Source: a virus | IMG/VR virus record: IMGVR_UViG_3300017728_000015 | Coordinates: 1-49,705 of that record | Reading direction: 5' to 3' (one strand) | DNA length: 49,705 nt | Shown: positions 9,392 to 19,253 of the stretch, one piece after another | Layout: each line of letters starts with the position of its first letter | Position numbering within the stretch: the stretch's first letter is position 1 | Notes under the pieces: generated by a model | What the model was told of the DNA's origin: nothing | What the model saw: the letters and a program-made list of their open reading frames with translations, nothing else | Database searches by the model: none | Translations under genes and position numbers: made by a program

Positions 9392-10225
9392 TTATTTACA
9401 ATAATCGGTTCCCTTGAATTCGCAAAACATACAAGAATTTCTATTTTTTAGAAAAAATTGTTTTTCAACAGTTTTAATCATACTTCTAACCATTTTTCTA
9501 GACTTTTCTAAGCTTTTTGGGCCAGCAGAAACTTTTATTAGTTGACAAGATTTACCAATAGTTTTAACCTTTTTGAGCAAAACGAAACCACATTGTATAT
9601 CTTTCATCGGAATATTATGCTTTGTTCCCCAGAAGTGTTTATAAAGTATCACTTGAGCTTGTGTATTAAAGTCTCTTTGTTTATCTAAAGACCATCCTCT
9701 TCCACTCGAAGTCTTCCAGTCAATAACCCAATACTTATATTTGTCTTTATAAGGTATTTTAATAATGCAATCAATATAACCTTTAAACTTTGTCGGAATG
9801 TTTTCCATGCTTTCATAGATTGCCTCTTCAGCAGACACTATTTCCCAGCTAGGAAAAGTATCGTTCATAAATTGCGGCATTGAATTCAAGCTAGTCTCTG
9901 CCCACTGAAGCCAGTCTTTTAATTTATTATGTTTATACTTCCAACCTTGTAATTGTGCTCTATTTGTTTGTAGTTGAATAAAATCTTCTGCATCAAAACC
10001 GTGTTCATCCCAAGCTAATTTAATCTTATTTTGGGCTTCTTCGATTTTGAGCTCTTTTGTTTTTAAAAAATGTTCACATGCATCGTGGATTATTGTTCCG
10101 TAATGTAGATGTGGGCTTTCTTCAAAAGTCCTCATTTTATCTATATATAATAATTTGTGTCGCCAAGGACATTCTTTCCATTGACGAACCTCAGAATAGG
10201 AGACATGCTCCTTTAAAATAGTCAT
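9392..10225 (-). CDS. PD-(D/E)XK nuclease, Cas4/RecB-like
   Basis: The protein is a 277-aa member of the PDDEXK_1 superfamily. It shows the N-terminal SYSEVRQWKECPWRHKL motif, a GTIIHDACEHFL helix, then the nuclease core KGYIDCIIK with YWVIDWKTSSGRGW (Asp and D-x-K catalytic pattern at residues ~165-185) and QAQVILYKHFW. The C-terminus has closely spaced cysteines (SCMFCEFKGTDYC), suggesting together with the N-terminal Cys a Cas4/AddB-like Fe-S site. Such phage enzymes act in recombination or DNA end processing. An ATG six codons upstream (10243) lacks a ribosome binding site, whereas GTGAGG lies 8 bases before the ATG at 10225, which decides the start. Confidence 0.85.
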   Translation of the reverse strand: MTILKEHVSYSEVRQWKECPWRHKLLYIDKMRTFEESPHLHYGTIIHDACEHFLKTKELKIEEAQNKIKLAWDEHGFDAEDFIQLQTNRAQLQGWKYKHNKLKDWLQWAETSLNSMPQFMNDTFPSWEIVSAEEAIYESMENIPTKFKGYIDCIIKIPYKDKYKYWVIDWKTSSGRGWSLDKQRDFNTQAQVILYKHFWGTKHNIPMKDIQCGFVLLKKVKTIGKSCQLIKVSAGPKSLEKSRKMVRSMIKTVEKQFFLKNRNSCMFCEFKGTDYCK

Positions 10226-10286
10226 AACAGACCTCACTTTCATTAATATTATAACAAATGTGAGTTCGATTTATAAAACTATTTTA

Positions 10287-13200
10287 TTACATTACAACAA
10301 AGTTAATTGCAATTACGCTATCTGCATCGATTGCTTGACCTGTTCTGTTTACAAGACTGAAGTGGAATCGATTATTAGTAAGCGTATGCGCGTAAACTTC
10401 AATACCACCGGCACTAAGAATAGAAGAACCGGCAGGACCATCCAAAGCTGATGCTACTGTTCCCATAATAACAGAAGAAGCGCTAACTTCATCATTATCC
10501 ACACGGAATCCCGTAGAATGATCATTATCAGCAATTGAAGTGTGTGTTGTTAATGTTAACACGAATGCTCTAGAATTTGTTGATGCTAAAGGCGTGTTGC
10601 TGCTTCCTTCATCACCAGATGATGTACCTTTTGTTATAATAAGACCTGCACCTGCTTGTGAAGTTTTAATTTGACCGGTCTTTACATCTAATGATACTTC
10701 ATCAGGGTCAGACTTACCTTGCATTTCAATAACATTATTTGAATCATCATCAATATCAGCATTGGTTGTAAGCGTAAATTTACTCCTGACTTTAGTTTCA
10801 CCTTCATCAGCATCATGAAATATAACAGTTCTTGATGAACTATTTTTTGCGTTGATTAAGATATCTTTGCCATCTGTAACATTTTCAATAACTAAATCAT
10901 CTGATGTTACATATAAACCTGCATCACCTCCTGCACCAAGTGTTAATGATCCTGCTGCACCAACTGCAGTTCCATCGACATCAATCTTTAAAAGTCCACC
11001 AGTTGTAATATTACTAGTACCATTATAGATATTTCCAAAACCTGAACTAATTTGGCCTTGATTAAGAGTTCCAACTTGAGTTAAACCTGTTGCTGCAGTT
11101 ACTGTAGCTGCTAGAGCAGTTGAACTTAGTAAATCATTACCGTTATGCAAAAGCTTCTTCCCAGTTGCCAAATCAATATGCTCTGATGAAGTCCAAGCAT
11201 CTGTAGCGTTAACCCAATTAAAAGTATGGTCAGTAGCACCTTTTAGTGTAATGCCACCACCATTTGCTGTATCATCAGTTGGAGTTGCGACGCTACCAAG
11301 CTCAATATTTTTATCATCAACTGTTAATGTAGTTGAATTAACTGTAGTTGTTGTCCCATTAACTGTAATGTCTCCTGTAACTGTAAGATTACCTGCAACA
11401 GTAGTCAAACTAGAACTACCTGCACCAATTGTTACGTCAACTTCACCACCTGTTGCATGCTCACCTTCTAGTATTAAACCAGCTACAAGAGCTGTATTTG
11501 TGCCATCACTAGCACCAACCATAAGAGATAACTTACCAGCTTCATCAGTATTGTCAGCTTCTGATACTTCCGCTAAAATCTGTGCAAAATTAGTTTGAGC
11601 CTCAGCGCCATCTCCAGCAACAAACTCAATAATACCAATATCATCACCATCTGCACCTGCAGTTCCCCCAGGTTTATCTTTAACGAATTGAAAACGAGAA
11701 GCATTTACATCTGCATTAGTATTAATAAGTCTTACGAGTGGATCAGTAGATTGATCAGACGTAATGTCAAAAGAATCAGTGCTTACAAGAACTTTTGTTG
11801 ATGCGTCAAGTTCAATAGTTGCTGCATTAATATCAACCTTGGTAGAAGGTGCTGAACCTGTACCATTATCTGTACCAATTTGAATTGTTCTTTCACCATC
11901 TGTACCAATATTAATATTTTGATCAACATCATCATTACCAATACTAATTATTCCTGCAGATGAATTTAATTCTAGTACGCCATCTGAATCTAGAAGCAAT
12001 GTATCATCTGAATTTATAACAATATCACCGGCACCACTTGAGTTTAGAGTAATGCCACCTGTTCCTGCATCAAAATCAAGAGCAGTAGCACCTTCATCAT
12101 TACCAATAGAAATTGTACGAGCAGCATCGCCTGTACCAATATTGATGTTTTGTGCAACAGCATCATTACCAATACTAATAACTCCGCCAGATGAATTAAG
12201 CTCTAAAACTCCTGCTGCGTCTAAAATTAATGTACCACCAGATGTAGCTGTAATAGCTCCTGTTCCAGAAAGCAAGTCAACTGAAGAAGCTCCGGTATTG
12301 TTACCAATATTTACAGTACTTGCTTTTCCGCCACGAGAAATGTTAACTGTTCTTTCACCATCTGTACCAATATTAATATCTTGATCAATATCATCATTAC
12401 CAATACTAATGATTCCTGCTGATGAATTAAGTTCTAACACACCGTCTGAGTCTAAAAGTAATGTGTCATCTGAATCCAAAGAAATATCACCTGCACCAGT
12501 AGAAGCTAAAGCAATACCTCCAGTTCCTGCATTAAGAGCAAGAGCTGTAGCACCGGTAACATTACCCATTGTAATTGTACGAGCAGACGCATGCGTACCA
12601 ATTTGAATTGCACCTGCAGCAGCATTGTGTCCAATTTCAATTGCACCACCTGCTGTATCAAGAGATAAAGCGCCTGTTGCTTGACTACAGTCGATATCGA
12701 TGCCACCCTTGTTTGAGCGAAGTGTAAGGCCTGCATTATCGTCTGCTGAAGCAGCACCAATAGTGACTTCTCTTACGCCACTAGTACCAATATTGATCGC
12801 TTGATCGACAGCATCGTTACCAATGCTAATAATGCCAGCAGAAGAATTGAGTTCTAGTACACCGTCTGAGTCTAGAAGTAATGTGTCATCTGAATCTATA
12901 ACAATATCACCTGCACCAGTAGAAGCTATGTTAACGCCACCAGTACCTGAATCAATATCAACTGCAGAAGCTCCAGTTGCATTACCAATGTTAACTGTAC
13001 TTGCTTTTCCACCACGAGAAATATTAACTGTTCTTTCTCCATCTGTACCAATATTGATAGCTTGATCAACATCATCATTACCAATACTAATAACACCACC
13101 TGATGAATTAAGCTCCAAGACTCCTGCTGCATCTACAGTTACTGCATCTGTAGATGAAGCTAAAATATCACCCGTACCAGAAGTTAAAACTAATGATGAT

Positions 13201-14717
13201 GCGCCAGTATTGTTACCGACTGTAATTGTACGAGCAGCTCCGCCTGTGCCAACATTAATTGCTTGTGCAACTGCATCGTTACCAATACTAATAGCACCAG
13301 CTGATGAATTAAGCTCCAAGACTCCTGCTGCGTCAAGTAACAAGGTACCTCCTGCAGTCGCTGTAATGTGATCAGCAGTTGCTACAAGATCAATACTTCC
13401 TGCTGCTGTAATATCTAAACCATCATCGTCGTCATGAGCAATTGTAACTTCTTGAGCGTTACCTAGTTTAATTTCTTTATCTTTTCCAATATATACATCG
13501 CCAAACTCAGCGTTCAGCGCTCCAATATCAGCACCACCTACTGCAGAAGGCAACAAAGAAGCAGAAAGAGTCAATGTTGCAAAAGCTGCTGTCGCAGAAT
13601 CAGAAGATAAGTCTTGATTGATTACAGAAGTAGTGCCGCCGCCGGCGCCAAGTTCAACTGTAAGATCACCAGCAACTGTAAGTGTTTTGTCAGCATTTAC
13701 ATCAAGTGTCAAAGTGCTTCCTGTAGGTGCTTTAAATGATAGATTTGCAGTGTCATCTGCTACTTTCATAAATCCAACGACTGCCTCGCCGTCTCCTTCG
13801 ATATCTAATCCGGCGCCTGCTGATCCTGCTGTTGAACCACCGTCATTGATAAGTATATTCGCGTCTTTTACCTGCAAGTTTTGGGTATCAACTGTTGTAG
13901 TTGTTCCATTAACAGTTAAGTTGCCTCCAACAATAAGATTACCTGAAACATCTGCAATACCATCAATATCAATAGTAGTGCCTACTAAATTGATAACATT
14001 TCCAGAGTTGATTTTTAAATTACCGTCAGAAGCTGAAGTTATATATTCGTCACCTTGATCTCTAAACGCTAATCGCATACCGTCATTTAAATGTAAGCCA
14101 AAGTCATCTGTGTGAACAAGCTTAACTTCCTTGTCAGCACCAAAAACGAGCTCAGCATCATCACTTTCAAGAACTAAATCATCACCCACAAAAAGGTCTG
14201 CTGCTGTAGAAATACCACCAGTTACTATCAAAGCACCTGTTGTATCACTAGATGCATCAGTGGCATCTTGAATTGTAACAGGATTACCATTGGTAAAAGT
14301 AAAAGTAGTGCTGCTAAGTAAAGTAATTACATCTGACATTAATACTTTTTTAGTTGCATTTGAGTCAGAAGCATCACCGATAATAAGTGCATCACCAGTA
14401 GCAAGTGCCACAGAAGACCCGGCAGTTGCATCTAGTAAGTTCAATTCTTCAGGTGTTGCTGTAATAGCAGTTGTGCTAGCTGCTGCTAAAACAGGCAGTG
14501 TACCACTCTGGTTTGGCAAGTTAATGGTTCTATCTGCTGTAGGATCAACTACGCCAAAAGTTGTTTCAAAATCGTCTGCAGTGCCTTCAAAAACAAAGCT
14601 TCCTGCTGTTGTGATATTTGTTGCAATATCAATATCATGTACGAATAAGTTTCTCCATCTAAGTGCTGAAGATCCTAAGTCGTGTTTGTCGTCTGTATCA
14701 GGCTTTAATGCTGACAT
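10287..14717 (-). CDS. Giant repetitive tail fibre protein (1476 aa)
   Basis: This is a fibre/adhesin with a head-attachment-like N-terminus (SALKPDTDDKHDLGSSALRW, the 'phage-fibre head' pattern that precedes RNLFVHDIDI). Two modules of the NLTVNGTTTTV type are present (one ending in the DDKNIELGS pattern), and a long beta-roll array lies in the middle. The array has six copies of a unit containing VLELNSS and ISIGND, interleaved with INIGT and TVNIGN motifs. The C-terminal ~150 residues are not repetitive and could be the receptor-binding tip (ending VIAINFVVM). Trimeric beta-helical shafts are the usual structure. AAAGGA is well spaced for the second ATG (14717) and too close to the ATG at 14723. 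Confidence 0.8.
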   Translation of the reverse strand: MSALKPDTDDKHDLGSSALRWRNLFVHDIDIATNITTAGSFVFEGTADDFETTFGVVDPTADRTINLPNQSGTLPVLAAASTTAITATPEELNLLDATAGSSVALATGDALIIGDASDSNATKKVLMSDVITLLSSTTFTFTNGNPVTIQDATDASSDTTGALIVTGGISTAADLFVGDDLVLESDDAELVFGADKEVKLVHTDDFGLHLNDGMRLAFRDQGDEYITSASDGNLKINSGNVINLVGTTIDIDGIADVSGNLIVGGNLTVNGTTTTVDTQNLQVKDANILINDGGSTAGSAGAGLDIEGDGEAVVGFMKVADDTANLSFKAPTGSTLTLDVNADKTLTVAGDLTVELGAGGGTTSVINQDLSSDSATAAFATLTLSASLLPSAVGGADIGALNAEFGDVYIGKDKEIKLGNAQEVTIAHDDDDGLDITAAGSIDLVATADHITATAGGTLLLDAAGVLELNSSAGAISIGNDAVAQAINVGTGGAARTITVGNNTGASSLVLTSGTGDILASSTDAVTVDAAGVLELNSSGGVISIGNDDVDQAINIGTDGERTVNISRGGKASTVNIGNATGASAVDIDSGTGGVNIASTGAGDIVIDSDDTLLLDSDGVLELNSSAGIISIGNDAVDQAINIGTSGVREVTIGAASADDNAGLTLRSNKGGIDIDCSQATGALSLDTAGGAIEIGHNAAAGAIQIGTHASARTITMGNVTGATALALNAGTGGIALASTGAGDISLDSDDTLLLDSDGVLELNSSAGIISIGNDDIDQDINIGTDGERTVNISRGGKASTVNIGNNTGASSVDLLSGTGAITATSGGTLILDAAGVLELNSSGGVISIGNDAVAQNINIGTGDAARTISIGNDEGATALDFDAGTGGITLNSSGAGDIVINSDDTLLLDSDGVLELNSSAGIISIGNDDVDQNINIGTDGERTIQIGTDNGTGSAPSTKVDINAATIELDASTKVLVSTDSFDITSDQSTDPLVRLINTNADVNASRFQFVKDKPGGTAGADGDDIGIIEFVAGDGAEAQTNFAQILAEVSEADNTDEAGKLSLMVGASDGTNTALVAGLILEGEHATGGEVDVTIGAGSSSLTTVAGNLTVTGDITVNGTTTTVNSTTLTVDDKNIELGSVATPTDDTANGGGITLKGATDHTFNWVNATDAWTSSEHIDLATGKKLLHNGNDLLSSTALAATVTAATGLTQVGTLNQGQISSGFGNIYNGTSNITTGGLLKIDVDGTAVGAAGSLTLGAGGDAGLYVTSDDLVIENVTDGKDILINAKNSSSRTVIFHDADEGETKVRSKFTLTTNADIDDDSNNVIEMQGKSDPDEVSLDVKTGQIKTSQAGAGLIITKGTSSGDEGSSNTPLASTNSRAFVLTLTTHTSIADNDHSTGFRVDNDEVSASSVIMGTVASALDGPAGSSILSAGGIEVYAHTLTNNRFHFSLVNRTGQAIDADSVIAINFVVM
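11871..13340. repeat. Degenerate tandem repeats in fibre gene
   Basis: Six imperfect copies of a coding repeat encode the VLELNSS-x-G-x-ISIGND module. On the plus strand they are seen as recurring blocks such as ccaatactaat(a/g)at(t/a)cctgc and ctgttctttcaccatctgt. Units are spaced roughly 200-300 bp and several stretches of 30 or more bases are near-identical, so the locus should recombine readily. Confidence 0.75.
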
Positions 14718-14803
14718 GTACATTTCCTTTCATTGTTTATTAAATTTTAACTAACCACAAAGTTTGTTAGTCATTTTACTTATTAGTAATTATGTTTTAG
14801 TTT

Positions 14804-15082
14804 TTAATTATTTTTTTCTGCCCAAAAAAAGTCAGGAACTTCGCCAAAAAAAGCACAAACTTTTTCTTTGTTTTTTTGTGTATTTACAATTAAAAAACCT
14901 TCTGAGAGTTTGGTTAGTATTTGTTCTACATTACATGGAAAAGTTTTTTCACCTTCTTTTTTTAACCATATACATTGATTTTTTAGCGTATTACTTCTTT
15001 TTTTATTAGTTTCTTCAAGATAGTCTTTACCTTTTTCTTTCCAAAACTTTTTCATTGATTCTGATATGTTGCTGTTTTTCAT
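14804..15082 (-). CDS. Small basic protein with NUMOD/endonuclease-like DNA-binding motifs
   Basis: The product is a 92-aa Lys-rich protein between two giant fibre genes. Residues 5-30 (ISESMKKFWKEKGK, then ETNKKRSNTL) resemble the NUMOD3-type helical DNA-binding repeat. The later segment W-L-K-K-E-G-E-K-T-F-P with L-x-x-G-F resembles the W-x(3)-G-x-K-x-V-x(n)-L-x-x-G-W element that accompanies phage HNH/GIY homing endonucleases. No nuclease core is present, so it could be a remnant or a stand-alone DNA-binding protein. The ATG at 15082 follows AAAGAAA; a TTG at 15112 is also open. A TATAAT on the minus strand lies at 15103-15098, just upstream. Confidence 0.45.
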   Translation of the reverse strand: MKNSNISESMKKFWKEKGKDYLEETNKKRSNTLKNQCIWLKKEGEKTFPCNVEQILTKLSEGFLIVNTQKNKEKVCAFFGEVPDFFWAEKNN

Positions 15083-15153
15083 TTTTTTCTTTGAGTTATT
15101 ATATAACAACAATCTTATAGAAAATCAAGCAAACGTAAAACTGCAACATGATT

Positions 15154-18100
15154 TTATGGTGTTTGCTCACCATTTGTAATAAACGATGCGCCTGTAAATA
15201 GACAATCACCTTTATCGTGTACACCTTCAACAGCTACACCTATGACCAAAAAATGTCTATCAGATGACTGAACTGACTGCGAGCCGTAAAAAGAAATATC
15301 TGATCCATTTTCTGTTATAAGTTGGCCTAAGTCAAAAGCAAAAGGCCCAAAATGTGATCTAACTAAAGGAGATGAATCAAATATAACGTCTCTATTGTGC
15401 AATATATCAGCACCTAAATCATTATCAGTTGTGTCTGTCTTGAATATACCTCCGTGACGACCAAGCTGTCCGTCAACGTAGTCCTTAACAGCAGCAGAAG
15501 TTGGTAGTGTTGTATCATTATCGTTATTAGCAATACCTTCTTCTTCTAAAACAAGAGTACCTGCTGCAATGTTATCTGTTTCGATGTTGCTTATTGTATT
15601 GTTGTCTGCATCTATTGTTTTATTGGTTAATGTTTGAACACCAGTCAAAGTTGCCACAGTTGAATCAATTGCTACAGTTAATGTATTTGTATCACCTGAA
15701 GTGTCAATGCCTGTTCCACCGGCTATTACAAGAGTTTCGCTATCTAAGTCTATTGAAAGAGCACCTCCTGCGTCACCTTGCAGATCTAAGTCTTGAGCTG
15801 TAACTTGAGAGTCAACATAAGCTTTAATAGATTGCTGCGTTGCAAGTTGTGTTGCAGAATCTGATGCCATATCATCTTCATCTAATATTGCTGAACCAGA
15901 AACTGATGTGTTTAGCACAGGAGAAGTTAATGTCTTATTGGTAAGCGTTTGTTCTCCTGACAATGTTGCTACTGTAGCATCTATATTTAATGTAATTGTT
16001 TGATTTGCTGCTGTTGAAGTCAATCCTGTGCCGCCAGCTATTGTTAATGATTGACTATCTAAGTCTACTGCACCTGTTCCAGCATCGCCTGCAAGATCTA
16101 AATCTTGAGCTGTAATTTGAGAGTCGACATAAGCTTTAATAGATTGCTGCGTCGCTAATTGTGTATCTGAGTTTGAAGACATATCGTCTTCGTCTAATAT
16201 TGCTGAACCAGAAACTGATGTGTTTAATACCGGTGAAGTCAGTGTCTTATTAGTCAAAATATCTGTAGTATCTCGACCTATGAGTGTATCTGAAGCATCT
16301 GGAAGTACTAAAATTCTATCTGCAGTTGGATCTGTAACTGTGAGTGTGGTTTCATTGTCGTTTGACGTAGATCCTTCAAAAACTATAGAAGCATCACTTA
16401 AAGCTAAGCTAGAAACTGTTGGCGCTGTAATTACTTTATTAGTAAGAGTTTGTGCTCCTGTTAGTGTTGCTACTGTATTATCTATATCAAGTGTAATTGT
16501 TTGATTTGCTGCTGTTGATGTTAATCCTGTTCCGCCAGCTATTGTTAGAGATTGACTATCTAAATCTACTGCACCTGTTCCAGCATCGCCTGCAAGATCT
16601 AAATCTTGAGCTGTAATTTGAGTATCGACGTAGTCTTTAACAGCTGCAGAAGTTGGTAATGTTGTATCATTATCATTGTTACCAATACCTTCCGCTTCTG
16701 TAACAACAGCTGCAGCTGATAGTTTTGCAAATGCTATAGATGCATCATCTAATGTAATATCACCGCCTTCAGCAACTGATATTCCAGTTGAAGAAGCATT
16801 CATATTAGCAAAAATAGCATCTTCTAAGTTTGAAAAGCTAATTTTCTTTTCTGTTCCGTTGTCTGAGAAAACAAAGTGATCTTGAGTTTGATGTAGTTCT
16901 GTACCCACACCTAATGTATCAATATTTAAAATTAACGTGCCAGAAGAATCAAGTAAACCGCCTGAGCCATCACCAGCTAACATTGTTGATAGTCTAGAAA
17001 GATCAGCTCTTTTTATAGTTCCATTATCACTAACAATAATTTCATCAGTTACTGCTAAAGCAGCTCCAATATCATCAAGACCACTTACAATATTATCATT
17101 TAACATTGATGATTCAACTGCATTTGCTTGAATCGTAGAAGAACCTGTAACGTTGTTTGATCCGTCGAAGCCTGCAGACGTCCATACAACGTTACCTGTC
17201 ATAGCTATTGTTCTAGCATTTACAAGACTTGTAGCCGTATCAGCATTTCCTGTCAAAGCTCCCAAGAAAGCAGTAGATGATATAGAAGTTGCGCCTGTTA
17301 CGACGCCTGCATCAATAATAATTGTATCATCTAAAACTATTTGTTGTCCGTCTAAAGGAGTGATGTTTAAATCTGTTCCAGCAGTCGAAGATATTGTATT
17401 GCCATCTATGTTAATATTATCAACTTGTAGATCTAATAGCGTGCCTACTGATGTAAGTGATGAATTAATAACTCCTGACCCTAAAGTTGTGGCACTAAGA
17501 ACTGAGACTGGAGTTCCTGCACCATTATCAATTTTAAATTCTTTAGAGTTTGCTATTACAATATTTTCACTAAACTCCCAGGCATCCGTGTCATTTTCAA
17601 ATAAAATTGTTTTATCAACGTCACCCTTTAAAGTAATACCACCGCCATCTGCCGTAATATCTGTTGGATTTTCAACAGAACCTAGCTCAATATTTTTATC
17701 ATCTACTGTGATAGTTGTTGAATTAACTGTCGTTGTTGTGCCTTCTACAGTTAAATTACCTTTAATAACTACGCTGGTATCATCGCCATCATCACCGATG
17801 TTTAATGTATCGTTTTCATCGAGAGACGCCAAAGTAGAAATTAAATTTGCTTTAGTTACGGTGCCTATAGCATTTCTTTCAGCACCTGTAATTATTAAGC
17901 CTGAGCCTGCGTCTGTAATGCCGTCAAAAGATGTCACGCTAATTGAAGAAAATGCCACATCTGAACCGGCTGTCAACCTACCTTGTTGATCAACTGTAAA
18001 TGTTGGAATAGAATTATCAGACGCACCATATGTTCCAGGAGTAACAGCTGTGTTATCTAAATTAAAGGTTACCTCGTCATCTGTATTTGTTGAAGTAATT

Positions 18101-19152
18101 CCTGTGCCACCTAGTAATTTAAGTTTATCAGTAGCTAAAGCAACTGAATTGTCTGCAGCATCGTCTGTCTGAATTGTTAAACTAGTTGATATAGCAGCTG
18201 TACCCGCAGCTGTTAACCTACCTTGTTGATCAACTGTAAATGTTGGAATAGCAGTTGCTGATCCGTAAGCACCCGGTGTAACAGCTGTATTATCTAAATT
18301 AAAGGTTACATCATCATCTGTGTTTGTTGACGTCAACCCTGAACCACCCAGCAATTTAAGTTTATCAGTAGCTAAAGCAACTGAATTGTCTGCAGCATCG
18401 TCTGTCTGAATTGTTAAACTAGTTGATATAGCAGCTGTTCCTGCTGCTGTTAATCTACCTTGCTGATCGACTGTGAATGTTGGAATAGCAGTTGCTGATC
18501 CGTAAGGACCTGGCGTTACTGCAGTGTCGTCTAAAGCTAAAGTCAGAGTTTGTCCTGCGCCTGTTGAAGTTAATCCTGTTCCGCCAGCAATCGTTAAAAC
18601 TTGACTGTCTAAGTCTACTGCTAAAGCGCCTCCGTTATCGCCTTGAAAGTCTAAATCTTGTAGAGTTATTTGAGCATCTACATAAGTCTTTATTGCTTTT
18701 GCAGATGCAAGAGTATCATCGTCACCTGAAACGTTAGAAATATCTGCGTCAACTATATTTTCTGCAAAATTTGCAACTGTTAACGTAGTGGGTACTGCTA
18801 CTTGTCTTACATCATCATTTAATTTTTGAATTGCTGTCTTAAACGAATCTCCTGCCAAAAATGAGTCATCATTTGTTAATGCATTTCCATCGTTTCTAGT
18901 AAAGTCAGGTTTTGTGCCATCAGCATTAAAGCCTAATGAAGTCAAAAAGACAGAATCTAATCCTATTTTTAATTGACCTCCATCTAAGTCTATATCTGCT
19001 ATAGCAGGACCTTTTACAAGTAGAGAGCTTCCGCTTGCATTTTGTAAATTGTCAATCTTTAGATTAACTGCATTTACTTCTTCCCATCGTGCGTTGGAAA
19101 TACCTAATTTTCCTTGGGAATCTCCTCTTGGTACTAAATTTCTTGTAGTCAT
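15154..19152 (-). CDS. Giant repetitive tail fibre protein (1332 aa)
   Basis: This is a second shaft-like adhesin. The N-terminus MTTRNLVPRGDSQGKLGISN plus ARWEEVNAVNL matches the attachment pattern of the neighbouring fibre. Repeats include ATAIPTFTVDQQGRLTAAGT (three times), LTIAGGTGLTST, KAIKTYVDAQIT variants and QTLTNK. The module GTTTTVNSTT(I/L)TVDDKN is shared with the 10287-14717 gene. The C-terminal ~90 residues (from GRHGGIFKTDTTDND) are unique and probably form the tip. A TAATAAATA element lies 41 bp upstream of the ATG (19202-19194). The role is host recognition; the exact receptor is unknown. Confidence 0.78.
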   Translation of the reverse strand: MTTRNLVPRGDSQGKLGISNARWEEVNAVNLKIDNLQNASGSSLLVKGPAIADIDLDGGQLKIGLDSVFLTSLGFNADGTKPDFTRNDGNALTNDDSFLAGDSFKTAIQKLNDDVRQVAVPTTLTVANFAENIVDADISNVSGDDDTLASAKAIKTYVDAQITLQDLDFQGDNGGALAVDLDSQVLTIAGGTGLTSTGAGQTLTLALDDTAVTPGPYGSATAIPTFTVDQQGRLTAAGTAAISTSLTIQTDDAADNSVALATDKLKLLGGSGLTSTNTDDDVTFNLDNTAVTPGAYGSATAIPTFTVDQQGRLTAAGTAAISTSLTIQTDDAADNSVALATDKLKLLGGTGITSTNTDDEVTFNLDNTAVTPGTYGASDNSIPTFTVDQQGRLTAGSDVAFSSISVTSFDGITDAGSGLIITGAERNAIGTVTKANLISTLASLDENDTLNIGDDGDDTSVVIKGNLTVEGTTTTVNSTTITVDDKNIELGSVENPTDITADGGGITLKGDVDKTILFENDTDAWEFSENIVIANSKEFKIDNGAGTPVSVLSATTLGSGVINSSLTSVGTLLDLQVDNINIDGNTISSTAGTDLNITPLDGQQIVLDDTIIIDAGVVTGATSISSTAFLGALTGNADTATSLVNARTIAMTGNVVWTSAGFDGSNNVTGSSTIQANAVESSMLNDNIVSGLDDIGAALAVTDEIIVSDNGTIKRADLSRLSTMLAGDGSGGLLDSSGTLILNIDTLGVGTELHQTQDHFVFSDNGTEKKISFSNLEDAIFANMNASSTGISVAEGGDITLDDASIAFAKLSAAAVVTEAEGIGNNDNDTTLPTSAAVKDYVDTQITAQDLDLAGDAGTGAVDLDSQSLTIAGGTGLTSTAANQTITLDIDNTVATLTGAQTLTNKVITAPTVSSLALSDASIVFEGSTSNDNETTLTVTDPTADRILVLPDASDTLIGRDTTDILTNKTLTSPVLNTSVSGSAILDEDDMSSNSDTQLATQQSIKAYVDSQITAQDLDLAGDAGTGAVDLDSQSLTIAGGTGLTSTAANQTITLNIDATVATLSGEQTLTNKTLTSPVLNTSVSGSAILDEDDMASDSATQLATQQSIKAYVDSQVTAQDLDLQGDAGGALSIDLDSETLVIAGGTGIDTSGDTNTLTVAIDSTVATLTGVQTLTNKTIDADNNTISNIETDNIAAGTLVLEEEGIANNDNDTTLPTSAAVKDYVDGQLGRHGGIFKTDTTDNDLGADILHNRDVIFDSSPLVRSHFGPFAFDLGQLITENGSDISFYGSQSVQSSDRHFLVIGVAVEGVHDKGDCLFTGASFITNGEQTP

Positions 19153-19193
19153 ACTGTTATAATCCTAACTTAATATTCTTTTACTTATATAAC

Positions 19194-19202
19194 TATTTAT
19201 TA
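19194..19202 (-). promoter_or_regulatory. Possible late promoter (TAATAAATA)
   Basis: The minus strand reads TAATAAATA 41 bp before the start of the 1332-aa fibre gene. It resembles the T4 late element TATAAATA with one base changed plus an extra leading base. The AT-rich background makes chance matches possible. Confidence 0.35.
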
Positions 19203-19253
19203 GACTGCTAAATATAAAATTTGATTTTAATATTGTTATATATTCTTTTTTGT

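Noticed and set aside
12052-12384. Several open frames on the plus strand inside the fibre genes (also 13618-14058, 17153-17989, 24509-24907).
   Set aside because: They are Pro/Ser/Val- or Leu-rich mirror translations of repetitive minus-strand genes with no ribosome binding sites.
11871-13340. CRISPR-like repeat array.
   Set aside because: Repeats are in-frame protein repeats of variable spacing inside a continuous gene.
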